Assembly (NCBI GenBank): GCA_947489925.1
Contig: CANLFK010000103.1
Location: 1 to 8,052 of the forward strand
Length of the DNA: 8,052 bases
DNA from: Candidatus Caenarcanales bacterium
Lineage (GTDB): Bacteria > Cyanobacteriota > Vampirovibrionia > Caenarcaniphilales > Caenarcanaceae
Direction of reading: 5' to 3'
Shown: positions 1-7,139 of the stretch, piece by piece
Layout of the letters: every line of letters starts with the position of its first letter
Numbering within the stretch: the first letter of the stretch is position 1
Made by a program: the position numbers and the translations under genes
The notes under the pieces: model-generated
Database searches by the model: none
What the model was told of the DNA's origin: nothing
The model's input: only the letters and a program-made list of their open reading frames with translations

Positions 1-24
1 TAAGAAAATTTTATATTTATATTT

Positions 25-2529
25 ATGAAAATTCCTTTTGATTGGCTTTGTGAATTCATTGATTATCAGAACTTACCCGAAGATTTAGCTTCAGAAATTA
101 GTCTAAAATGCTTTGAAGTTGAAGAAGTTGAATATAATGGAGCTAAAATTACTGGCCCAGTCCTCGCTGGCAAAATTATCGAAATTAATAAACATCCAAA
201 TGCCGACAAATTACAAATTGCCAAAGTTTTAATTAATGAAAGCGAGCCAGCAAAGCAAATTGTTTGTGGAGCTAAAAATATTGAAATTGGTCAAATTGTG
301 CCAGTTGCCTTGCCAAATGCCATAGTTATTAATCGTACAAATGGTTTAGCTCTTGAAATTAAAGCTGGACAAATCAGAGGCGAAAATTCGGCTGGAATGC
401 TCTGCTCTGCTCCAGAACTAGGAATTGAAAGTATTAATCCAGAAGGAATTTATATATTACCTGAAAATACTGAATTAGGGCTTGATTTGATTGAAAAATT
501 AAAATTAAAAGCCAAAGCTGTTTTGCATATTGAATCCCGTTCTAATCGGGGAGATGCTCTTTGTTTACAAGGAATTGCTCGGGAAGCCAGTGCCGCTTTA
601 AATATAAATTTACAAAAAGACTTTTATGCTGATTTAGAGCAAAGCTTTGAAAAAGAAATTTTAAATTCCAAGTTAATTACTTTTCCGTCTGAAATTAAGG
701 CTGAAAAAGCTTGTAATAATATAAAATTTTTGCATTTAAAAAATATACAAATAAAAGAAAGCCCTCTCTGGTTAAGTGAAAAATTAAAATTAGCTGGTAT
801 TTCAAGTAAAAACAATATTATTGACATTATTAATTTTGTAATGCTTGAATTAGGGCAACCAATGCACGGATACGATGCCAAGCTAATTAATTTTGAGGCT
901 GGCTTACAAGTCAAATTAGCTAATGAAAATGAAGTATTTGCTGGCTTGGACGGACAAAACTATAATTTAAATGCTCAAAACTTAATTATTGCTGACAATC
1001 AAAAAACTTTGGCTTTAGCTGGTGTTATGGGCGGAGCAAATGCGGCGATTAATGATCATACAAACGAAATTATTTTAGAATCAGCTTGCTTTGAATATTG
1101 GCGAATTAGACAAAATAGCCGCAGTAATGGAGTTATTAGCGAATCTAGTCGGCGTTTTGAAAGAGGACTGCACCCAAATTTAAATGCAATTGGCTTAATG
1201 AGAGCGGCTAATTTGATGAAAGAATTGGCTAATGCTGAAATCATAGCTTATTCGGTAGCTCAAGACCAAGCTTTATTAAAACACAATGCAACAGAAGACG
1301 ACTTAGAGCTAGACTTAAAAGATTATAAAAAATATATTGGCTCTGAGATATTGCCAGAGCGAGCAATTGAAATATTAGAAAAATTAGGTTTTATAGTTTT
1401 AAACTCAGAAAATAATATTTTAAAAGTAAAAGTGCCTTTTTACCGTCTGAAAGATGTGAACAGACCGATTGATTTAATTGAAGAATTAGCCAGAATTGAA
1501 GGTTTGAATAAAATTAAGCCAATTCCTTTACCAGGAGCGGAAAAGTTTTTGAGTTTTGATGAGTATAATAATTTGCAGAATTTAAAAAATGAAATTATGA
1601 AAGCTGGTTTTTATGAAAATATTTCGACTAGCTTCTCTGAAAAAGGTAAATCAATTTTTGTGAATCCGCTTTTAGCTAATTTGGAAGCTGAAAATAAACA
1701 AATTGAAATGAAAAATCCGCTCTCAAAAGAAAATTCGGCTCTCAGATTATCTTTGATTCCTAATTTATTAAAGGCTCTGGCTCTCAATACTCGAAGGCAA
1801 AAAAACTTTATACGGCTTTTTGAAATTGGAAAAGCTTATAAAAAAGCGGATAAATTAGATTTAAATAATTTAAAAGAAAATGGAGCAGTTGAAATTGATT
1901 TATTAGGCTTGATTATAAGCGGAAAAGGCAAAGATTTAAATTGGCAAAATAAAGAAAATAGCCAAATTGATTTTTATAGTTTAAAAGGTTTAATTGAGGC
2001 TTTATGTGAAGGTCGAGGACAAATAAAGTTTAGCGAAATTACACCTGAAAATAATTATTTGCATCCTTGTATTTGTGCTTATATTGAGCTAAACAAAAGA
2101 CAAATTGGTTTTATTGGCAAAATACATCCAAGCTTAGCGACCGAATTAGAAATACCCGAAAACACTTTTGTAGCAGAATTATTTGTCGAAAATTTATTAA
2201 AAGAAAAAAAAGTCAAAATTAAAGCTTTAAACGATAATCAAATTATTCACCGAGACTTTACAATTGATTTGACAGAACAAAATGATTATCAGCATGAAAA
2301 AGTAGAAAATGTAATAAATAAATTAAAATTAAAATATATACAAAATCTTCATTTATTGAGCTTATACAAAAACAATAATTCTGGCAGTCAAACTTCTATT
2401 TCTTATCGCTTGTCTTTTCAGGCTGAGAGAGGTCAAAATTTATTAAGTGAAAACATTAATCAACAAATTGATCTAGTCAAAAATCAATTACAAAGTCAAA
2501 TTCAGGGTATTTCTTTTCGGGATATTTAA
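25..2529 (+). CDS. pheT: Phenylalanyl-tRNA synthetase beta subunit
   Basis: Beta chain of the cytoplasmic alpha2beta2 enzyme that charges tRNA-Phe with phenylalanine. At 834 residues it has the full length of bacterial PheT. The N-terminal module and OB-fold tRNA-binding domain (about 1-155) contain the KAGQIRGENSAGMLCSAPEL stretch. The B3/B4 editing region follows (about 200-400), with LELGQPMHGYD near 274-284, LAGVMGG at 331-337 and SSRRFERG at 374-381. The B5 domain has PFYRLKDV then IDLIEELARIEG (471-493). The catalytic-like core has NPLSKENSALR (564-574) and RLFEIGKAY (597-605). A ferredoxin-fold anticodon-binding domain starts at HRDFTIDL (742-749) and runs to the C-terminus. The start is the first ATG, with no recognisable Shine-Dalgarno sequence. 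The bases TAA at positions 1-3 could end an upstream gene (pheS is the usual neighbour), but too little is visible to say. nadB follows after 10 bp. Confidence 0.98.
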   Translation: MKIPFDWLCEFIDYQNLPEDLASEISLKCFEVEEVEYNGAKITGPVLAGKIIEINKHPNADKLQIAKVLINESEPAKQIVCGAKNIEIGQIVPVALPNAIVINRTNGLALEIKAGQIRGENSAGMLCSAPELGIESINPEGIYILPENTELGLDLIEKLKLKAKAVLHIESRSNRGDALCLQGIAREASAALNINLQKDFYADLEQSFEKEILNSKLITFPSEIKAEKACNNIKFLHLKNIQIKESPLWLSEKLKLAGISSKNNIIDIINFVMLELGQPMHGYDAKLINFEAGLQVKLANENEVFAGLDGQNYNLNAQNLIIADNQKTLALAGVMGGANAAINDHTNEIILESACFEYWRIRQNSRSNGVISESSRRFERGLHPNLNAIGLMRAANLMKELANAEIIAYSVAQDQALLKHNATEDDLELDLKDYKKYIGSEILPERAIEILEKLGFIVLNSENNILKVKVPFYRLKDVNRPIDLIEELARIEGLNKIKPIPLPGAEKFLSFDEYNNLQNLKNEIMKAGFYENISTSFSEKGKSIFVNPLLANLEAENKQIEMKNPLSKENSALRLSLIPNLLKALALNTRRQKNFIRLFEIGKAYKKADKLDLNNLKENGAVEIDLLGLIISGKGKDLNWQNKENSQIDFYSLKGLIEALCEGRGQIKFSEITPENNYLHPCICAYIELNKRQIGFIGKIHPSLATELEIPENTFVAELFVENLLKEKKVKIKALNDNQIIHRDFTIDLTEQNDYQHEKVENVINKLKLKYIQNLHLLSLYKNNNSGSQTSISYRLSFQAERGQNLLSENINQQIDLVKNQLQSQIQGISFRDI

Positions 2530-2539
2530 AAAAATTATT

Positions 2540-4111
2540 ATGCCAAAACCAAATTGTGATATTTTAATTATTGGCTCTGGAGCGGCTGGTTTAATTGCGG
2601 CTTTAGCCTTGGCGGACAAAAACTTTAATGTCTTAGTGATAACCAAAGATGCGGTAACTGAATCTAGTAGTGCATATGCTCAGGGCGGAATTGCAGTATC
2701 TTTATTGCCGACTGATAGCCCCAAAAAACATATACAAGATACTTTAAAAGTTGGATTAGGTCTTTGCGAGCCAAAAGCAGTTGAGTTTTTTATTAATAAA
2801 ATTACTGATAGTATTCAAAAATTATCCGCTTGGGGAATACCTTTTAGTGGTTATAAAGAGGGCAAAGTTGCCGAAGAGTTTTTGGGGCATGAAGCCGCTC
2901 ATTCAGAAAGAAGAATTTTGAAAGTTGATAGTGATTTATCAGGGCGAATGCTAATGAAAACCTTATGGGAAAAAGCTTGCAGGCATTCCAAAATTTCAAT
3001 TAGTCAGGGTACTTTTTTAATTGAATTACTAAAAGATTCTTCAACTGGAGCAATTCAAGGTGGAATTTTTCAGGATATAAATAATTCAATTTTTCCGATT
3101 TATGCATCAGCTACCATTTTAGCGACTGGAGGCTTAAGTAGTTTATATCTTAAATCAACTAATCCAGCTGTTTCGGTTGGTGATGGAATTGCTTGTGCTT
3201 ACCGAGCTGGAGCGATTATTCGTGATTTGGAATTTATACAATTTCACCCAACCGCCTTAGATTATAAACATCATTTTTTATTATCAGAAGCCTTAAGAGG
3301 AGAAGGAGCTATTTTAGTAAATGCTTTAGGAGAACGATTCATGCAAAAATACGCTCCTGAGAGCTTAGAATTATCGAGTAGAGCAGTAGTCAGCCAAGCA
3401 GTTTGGCAAGAAATACAAGAAAATAAATCAGTTTATTTAGATATTAGGCATTTGGGATTGGAAAGAATCAAAAAGACTTTTAATGGAATTTATAGTTTTT
3501 GCAAAAATGCTGGCTTTGATTTAAGCACTGATTTAATACCAATTACGCCAGCGGCACATTATACAATCGGTGGGATTAAAACTGATTTGGACGGCAAAAC
3601 TAATTTAAATAATTTATGGGCAATTGGAGAAGTAGCTAGTACTGGCTTGCACGGAGCGGATCGTTTAGCTTCTAATTCTTTGCTTGAATGTATTGTTAGT
3701 GGCTTTCAAGTAGCTGAAAATATTAATCAAGAAATTAATTTATCACAAGAATTTTCGGATCAAGACTTAAATTTACCGACTGAGCAAGCAAATAAAGACA
3801 AAATTGATTTAATTTATTCAAAAGAGCAAAGTCATAAATTAAAAATTAAAATGTGGGAATTAGCCTCATTTAACCGAACTGAAAAAGGCTTAAACAATTT
3901 ATTAGATTATATTTCATCTCTGGAAGTTGATTTATTAGATTTGTCTTTTAATCCATTTTTTAATCAAATGCGTAATCAGGTTTTAGCTAGTAAATTATTA
4001 GTTCAATCTGCCCTACAAAGACCTTATTCATTAGGAAGTCATCAAATGGCTGAAAATTTAAATCTTTCAAATGAGCTGTCTGAAGGTTTAATTCATACAA
4101 TTTTAAAGTAA
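2540..4111 (+). CDS. nadB: L-aspartate oxidase (quinolinate pathway of NAD synthesis)
   Basis: FAD-dependent cytoplasmic enzyme that oxidises L-aspartate to iminoaspartate, which NadA condenses with dihydroxyacetone phosphate to quinolinate. The 523-residue length is normal. The N-terminal dinucleotide-binding motif is DILIIGSGAAGLIAALAL (7-24), followed by SSSAYAQGGIAVSL (42-55). Family active-site positions are present: IQFHPTAL with H236, ALRGEGA with R253 and E255, SRAVVSQAV with R281, PAAHYTIGG with H340 and HGADRLASNSLLE with R375. These separate it from succinate dehydrogenase and fumarate reductase flavoproteins only in combination; the HGADRLASNSLLE block and the lack of frdB/sdhB neighbours favour NadB. 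The C-terminal helical domain is present, but the usual R-x-ESRG-x-H block appears as RPYSLGSHQ (494-502). The start lies 10 bp after pheT with no clear ribosome-binding site, suggesting co-transcription. nadA and nadC are not in the window. Confidence 0.96.
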   Translation: MPKPNCDILIIGSGAAGLIAALALADKNFNVLVITKDAVTESSSAYAQGGIAVSLLPTDSPKKHIQDTLKVGLGLCEPKAVEFFINKITDSIQKLSAWGIPFSGYKEGKVAEEFLGHEAAHSERRILKVDSDLSGRMLMKTLWEKACRHSKISISQGTFLIELLKDSSTGAIQGGIFQDINNSIFPIYASATILATGGLSSLYLKSTNPAVSVGDGIACAYRAGAIIRDLEFIQFHPTALDYKHHFLLSEALRGEGAILVNALGERFMQKYAPESLELSSRAVVSQAVWQEIQENKSVYLDIRHLGLERIKKTFNGIYSFCKNAGFDLSTDLIPITPAAHYTIGGIKTDLDGKTNLNNLWAIGEVASTGLHGADRLASNSLLECIVSGFQVAENINQEINLSQEFSDQDLNLPTEQANKDKIDLIYSKEQSHKLKIKMWELASFNRTEKGLNNLLDYISSLEVDLLDLSFNPFFNQMRNQVLASKLLVQSALQRPYSLGSHQMAENLNLSNELSEGLIHTILK

Positions 4112-4132
4112 ATTTTAGATAGATTAAAAAAA

Positions 4133-4204
4133 CTGGGGAGGAAGGATTCGAACCCTCGGATGGCGAGACCAAAACCCGCTGCCTTACCGCTTGGCGACTC
4201 CCCA
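4133..4204 (-). tRNA. tRNA-Gln (anticodon UUG)
   Basis: Read on the - strand, 72 nt fold into a complete cloverleaf. The 7-bp acceptor stem pairs TGGGGAG with CTCCCCA. The D arm is GCC/GGC around AAGCGGTAA. The anticodon stem pairs GCGGG with CTCGC around loop TTTTGGT, giving anticodon TTG (reads CAA). The T arm is GAGGG/CCTTC around TTCGAAT. The weak U1-A72 pair and discriminator G73 are typical of glutamine tRNAs. The CCA tail is not encoded. Seven T residues (- strand) at 4126-4132 follow directly and may help end transcription. The gene converges on nadB, whose stop codon is 21 bp away. Confidence 0.97.
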
Positions 4205-4222
4205 ATAACACAAGAGAAAAAC

Positions 4223-4251
4223 ATTATAAACCAAAACTAAGCACTTAGCAA
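4223..4251 (-). promoter_or_regulatory. Sigma-70-type promoter for tRNA-Gln
   Basis: On the - strand, TTGCTA (4246-4251) and a perfect TATAAT (4223-4228) are separated by exactly 17 bp. The predicted start is about 7 bases downstream, near 4216, which leaves a leader of roughly 12 nt before the mature tRNA 5' end at 4204. This is the best promoter match I found in the window. The spacer overlaps a short interrupted palindrome, CTAAG-N2-CTTAG (4237-4248), which may be chance. Confidence 0.75.
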
Positions 4252-4281
4252 TAATTTTTTATAATTTTACAATATAAACTA

Positions 4282-5094
4282 TCAATTCTGTAAATTAAAA
4301 ATCAATTCCTCAATTGTACTTTTTGCCGAGCAGAAGCTTTTTAATCTTAATTTGGCATTTTCAATTAGCTGAATTTTGGACAAATCGATTTTTTCTTTTT
4401 CTAAATAAATTGCAGTTATATTATCCAAAAGATTTATTAGTTCTGGAATTTCTTTTTTTTGTTGCAAAATAGTATCTGCATATTGATTAGCTTTATAAAA
4501 ACTAATTGACTGAATTTTTGTCCATTCTAAAAGACTATTATCCAACTCTTCTGGGCTTTGCAATTGTTTATAATTAGGAAAATTAATAGCTTGACAACGG
4601 CTACAAATGGTTGGCAAAACTTGTTCTTGATCTCGAGCAAAAAGTAAAAATAAAATCTTCGGATTTGGCTCTTCAATGCTTTTTAATAATGAATTTGCTG
4701 ACTGAGCTGGTAATTGTTCGGATTCGGCGGTTTTAATTAAAATTACCCTGTAAAACTGAGATTTATTTTGAATGCGAGAAAGAAACTTTGACACTTGATC
4801 AACTACAATAACGCCTTTTTTACTTTTCTCTAAGTCTGGTTCTAAAATAATTGGCAAGTCTGGATGTTGTTTATTTATAATCCAATTACAATTCAAACAT
4901 TTATCGCATGGTTTACCGCTTTCAGACGGGTTTAGACAATTCAAAATTTTAATTAATTCATCGGCAAATTCTTGTTTTAAATTATAATCTGCTCCACAAA
5001 GTAAATAAGCATTAGCCAAACGGTTACGCTGAAGAGCTGACTCAAAAAATAAACAAATTGATGGGATTTTTTCCTTTAAAGAATCTGAAAACAT
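4282..5094 (-). CDS. holB: DNA polymerase III delta' subunit
   Basis: Clamp-loader subunit that, with delta and tau/gamma, opens the beta sliding clamp during replication. The 270-residue AAA+ protein carries four zinc-ligand cysteines in the family arrangement: C53, C63, C66 and C69. The segment NSLLKSIEEP (134-143) matches the conserved NxLLKxLEEP, and TICSRCQ (162-168) contains the SRC arginine-finger motif that acts in trans on the neighbouring ATPase subunit. The P-loop position is CGADYNLKQEF (33-43): the glycines and Thr/Ser of a Walker A motif are missing, so it probably does not bind ATP. This favours delta' over DnaX, which has an intact P-loop and a longer C-terminus. The C-terminal domain after residue 175 is poorly conserved and a little short. 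Only a weak AGG precedes the ATG. It lies 201 bp downstream of the FHIPEP-like gene and 77 bp upstream of tRNA-Gln, all on the - strand. Confidence 0.9.
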   Translation of the reverse strand: MFSDSLKEKIPSICLFFESALQRNRLANAYLLCGADYNLKQEFADELIKILNCLNPSESGKPCDKCLNCNWIINKQHPDLPIILEPDLEKSKKGVIVVDQVSKFLSRIQNKSQFYRVILIKTAESEQLPAQSANSLLKSIEEPNPKILFLLFARDQEQVLPTICSRCQAINFPNYKQLQSPEELDNSLLEWTKIQSISFYKANQYADTILQQKKEIPELINLLDNITAIYLEKEKIDLSKIQLIENAKLRLKSFCSAKSTIEELIFNLQN

Positions 5095-5124
5095 ATTTAC
5101 CTAAATGTAATATTACTTTATTGG

Positions 5125-5153
5125 ATAAAAAACAAAATAGCCATAAAAGTCAA
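5125..5153 (-). promoter_or_regulatory. Possible promoter of holB
   Basis: On the - strand, TTGACT (5148-5153; 5 of 6 to the -35 consensus) lies 17 bp before TTTTAT (5125-5130; 4 of 6 to the -10 consensus), about 30 bp upstream of the holB start codon. AT-rich DNA gives such matches often, so this is tentative. It would let holB be expressed independently of the upstream FHIPEP-like gene. Confidence 0.35.
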
Positions 5154-5227
5154 AAGCAATAAGCAAATTGTGCCATTACAGAATTTATAAGGCAAGGGAT
5201 TAGCTAAAAGTTTTACATTTTTAAGTT

Positions 5228-5290
5228 CTATAGCAATCCCAGATTAGATTTTGAAATTTGTAAACCATTTTTAGTCGGGTACTGCTATAG
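5228..5290. repeat. 63-bp inverted-repeat element, MITE-like
   Basis: The ends CTATAGCAATCCC (5228-5240) and GGGTACTGCTATAG (5277-5290) are inverted copies of each other with one substitution and one extra base. They enclose about 36 bp of AT-rich sequence. Both outer ends are built on TATAGCA, so TA dinucleotides flank the repeat, as expected for the TA target duplication of IS630/Tc1-mariner-type elements. There is no coding capacity, which suggests a miniature non-autonomous element. It ends 4 bp past the stop codon of the FHIPEP-like gene and could also fold as a hairpin in its mRNA, although no T-tract follows directly on the - strand. The link to IS630 is inference from the ends alone. 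Confidence 0.6.
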
Positions 5291-5294
5291 ATAT

Positions 5295-6944
5295 TTAACT
5301 AGCTCTCTGAATTTCCTCGGGCTGATTTTCCTCTTCTGAAGACGCTTCATTTGCTAAATTATTACTTGTTAAATCATTTAATCCAATTGTATTTAGTATT
5401 TCTGGCCGAAAATCACTGGATAATTCTGCATACCCCATAACAGCGGTTTGATTTTCTGAACCATGAATTAAGCGAGCTAATGGTAATCTAATTGAGGGCT
5501 TAGCAGTTAATACTACTGGTCTACGATTATACTCTGAATTAATATCTCTCGAAACATCTAAAATTTTGGTTACTAAAGAAACTGCTTGCTCTGGTGGTAA
5601 AACTAAAATGGCTTGATGATTAACTATTTGCAGAAATTCAATAAGCTTTTCTTCCAAATCATAGTCTAATTTAATAGCTAAAATCTTTTTGTTATCAATT
5701 GCATTTGTAGCAGAAATTTGACGGTATAAAAGCACTCTCAATCTTTCAGATAATAAGTCTGCGTTTGTGGTTTCAGTGGCTAAATCTTCTAGGTTTTCCA
5801 GAATATAATGTATGTCTTTGATACTAACTTTTTCACGGATTAAATTAATTAAAACTTTTCTCAAGATACCAATATTTAAAACATGCGGAATTAAATTGTC
5901 TACCAAAGCTGGATTCATACTTCGTACTTGGTCTAAAACTCTACACAAATCAACTTTGGTAAATAATTGTTCAATATTTGCAATTACGGTTTCCATCAAA
6001 TGATAAGTAATTGCTTGCACTGCCGTTAAATAAGGCCAAGTCCAACTTTTATCTTCAATTAATTTATTTAAATAATCTGTTTTTAACCAATAAGCTTTTT
6101 CTTTTAAAGTTGGCTCAATTCCTTGGACAAATTCATCTGGAGGTTTATCAAAAGTTTTATCCCAATGAGATTTTAAAATCATATAACGGGTTGGATAAAC
6201 TGTAGATGTACTAACTGCATTACCTCTAATTACGATTTTATACTCATTTAACTCATTATCTTTGTTCTCAGCGATGCGTACTGGCGGCAATATATAACCA
6301 TAAATTAAAGTCATATGTTGGCGTAATAAACCAATATCTGGAACTAATTGTCCACCTTTTTCTGGATCAGCTAGTTCTACTAAATATTTGCCAACATGAA
6401 TACTTAAAGCATCAACTCCTAATAATCCATACATTTCATCTGGTGAAGTTGGTGGTTTAGCTTCTTCTTTTTCTTTATCTTCAAAAGTTATTTCTAATTC
6501 TTCTTTTAATTCATTTTCTGCAAAATTTATTTCAAACTCTTCTTGGCTCTGGAATCTTGGAAGTAACACTTTACCGAAATATCTTTTTTCAAATTTTGCT
6601 AACTGCTCTAAGAAAATATCAGTAGACATAAAACCAATCTCAAACCGTAAATGCAAAGAATCAAGATTGAAAGACTCTCTCTGTAATAAATAAAAGTTAT
6701 TTTGAAAATTCTCTACTATTTTGTTCTCTTCGAGAAGACTATTCAGATGATCAAAACATATCGCTACTTCCTTTGGAGCTAAAATACCAACATCAAGAAG
6801 AGCTTTATATATCTTTCTTAAAGTGTCAAAAATCAAAAGTATCTTTTCAGTTTTCTCTGCTTTATTCCTGACAAGTAAAATACGAATAATCCAAGCGGCA
6901 CAAATGAAAATCAGACTGAGAGCGATAATTAAAAAGGTATTCAT
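5295..6944 (-). CDS. Single-pass membrane protein with FlhA/SctV-type (FHIPEP) cytoplasmic domain
   Basis: Numbering is from ATG 6944 (549 residues); an in-frame TTG four codons upstream (6956) is less likely. Residues 2-25 form one hydrophobic helix followed by R, R, K and K, predicting the C-terminus in the cytoplasm. About 30-130 is an unrecognised, probably helical linker, and 133-165 is strongly acidic. From about 170 to 520 it follows the C-terminal domain of FlhA/SctV, the export-gate component of flagella and type III secretion: YGLLGVDALSIHVGKYLVEL, GYILPPVRIAEN (216-227), VYPTRY (249-254), LIPHVLNIGILRKVLINLIR with EKVSIKDIHYILE directly after it, and PVVLTAKPSIR (476-486). The N-terminal half of true FlhA (about 8 helices and the FHIPEP cytoplasmic loop) is absent, so it cannot itself be the export channel. 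A Glu-rich tail ends the protein. No flagellar or secretion gene is nearby. The family call is strong; the role, perhaps docking or regulating export substrates, is unknown. No clear ribosome-binding site. Confidence 0.86.
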   Translation of the reverse strand: MNTFLIIALSLIFICAAWIIRILLVRNKAEKTEKILLIFDTLRKIYKALLDVGILAPKEVAICFDHLNSLLEENKIVENFQNNFYLLQRESFNLDSLHLRFEIGFMSTDIFLEQLAKFEKRYFGKVLLPRFQSQEEFEINFAENELKEELEITFEDKEKEEAKPPTSPDEMYGLLGVDALSIHVGKYLVELADPEKGGQLVPDIGLLRQHMTLIYGYILPPVRIAENKDNELNEYKIVIRGNAVSTSTVYPTRYMILKSHWDKTFDKPPDEFVQGIEPTLKEKAYWLKTDYLNKLIEDKSWTWPYLTAVQAITYHLMETVIANIEQLFTKVDLCRVLDQVRSMNPALVDNLIPHVLNIGILRKVLINLIREKVSIKDIHYILENLEDLATETTNADLLSERLRVLLYRQISATNAIDNKKILAIKLDYDLEEKLIEFLQIVNHQAILVLPPEQAVSLVTKILDVSRDINSEYNRRPVVLTAKPSIRLPLARLIHGSENQTAVMGYAELSSDFRPEILNTIGLNDLTSNNLANEASSEEENQPEEIQRAS

Positions 6945-7006
6945 GTAAGCAAGCAAATTTGAAAGTTTTACTAATTTATTCCCAATTTAAGCGGTAAAAT
7001 AAAATT

Positions 7007-7129
7007 ATGAGAGCAAAATATATTAATCCATATACTGATTTTGGTTTTAAAAAGCTTTTTGGTGAAGAAGCCAGTAAATCAGCTAGACTTAATACACGAC
7101 TAAGCTTTAAAATATTTACGAATAGTTAA
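7007..7129 (+). pseudogene. N-terminal remnant of Rpn/PD-(D/E)XK nuclease family 'transposase'
   Basis: A 40-codon frame starts with the residues MRAKYINPYTDFGFKKLF and then GEEASK, the characteristic start of Rpn-type proteins (recombination-promoting nuclease, PD-(D/E)XK family, often annotated as putative transposase). After K24 (about position 7078) the normal continuation (D-L-L-I-D-F-L-type helix) is absent, and 16 unrelated residues lead to a TAA at 7127. The catalytic core is missing, so no nuclease activity is expected. It starts 62 bp from, and divergent to, the FHIPEP-like gene. A matching C-terminal piece lies at 7703-7789. Confidence 0.8.
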
Positions 7130-7139
7130 ATTAAAAAAT

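Noticed and set aside
624..914. 96-codon - strand ORF inside pheT
   Set aside because: Shadow of pheT, which is unambiguous throughout this stretch.
1056..1244. 62-codon - strand ORF inside pheT
   Set aside because: Opposite-strand shadow of the conserved B3/B4 region of pheT.
3987..4211. 74-codon - strand ORF across the nadB end and tRNA
   Set aside because: It is a translation through tRNA-Gln (the residues around SEGSNPSSP come from the T arm) and the reverse of nadB; it has no start context.
4282..5094. Reading the clamp-loader gene as dnaX (tau/gamma)
   Set aside because: The P-loop is degenerate and the protein is only 270 residues with no tau-type C-terminal domain, so delta' fits better.
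5812..6205. Two + strand ORFs of 63 and 64 codons opposite the FHIPEP-like gene
   Set aside because: They lie antisense to the best-conserved part of the FHIPEP domain and have Leu/Ile/Lys-rich chance composition.
6945..6956. TTG start four codons upstream for the FHIPEP-like protein
   Set aside because: The ATG at 6944 gives a clean membrane anchor directly and is the more common start; the extra four residues add no recognisable feature.
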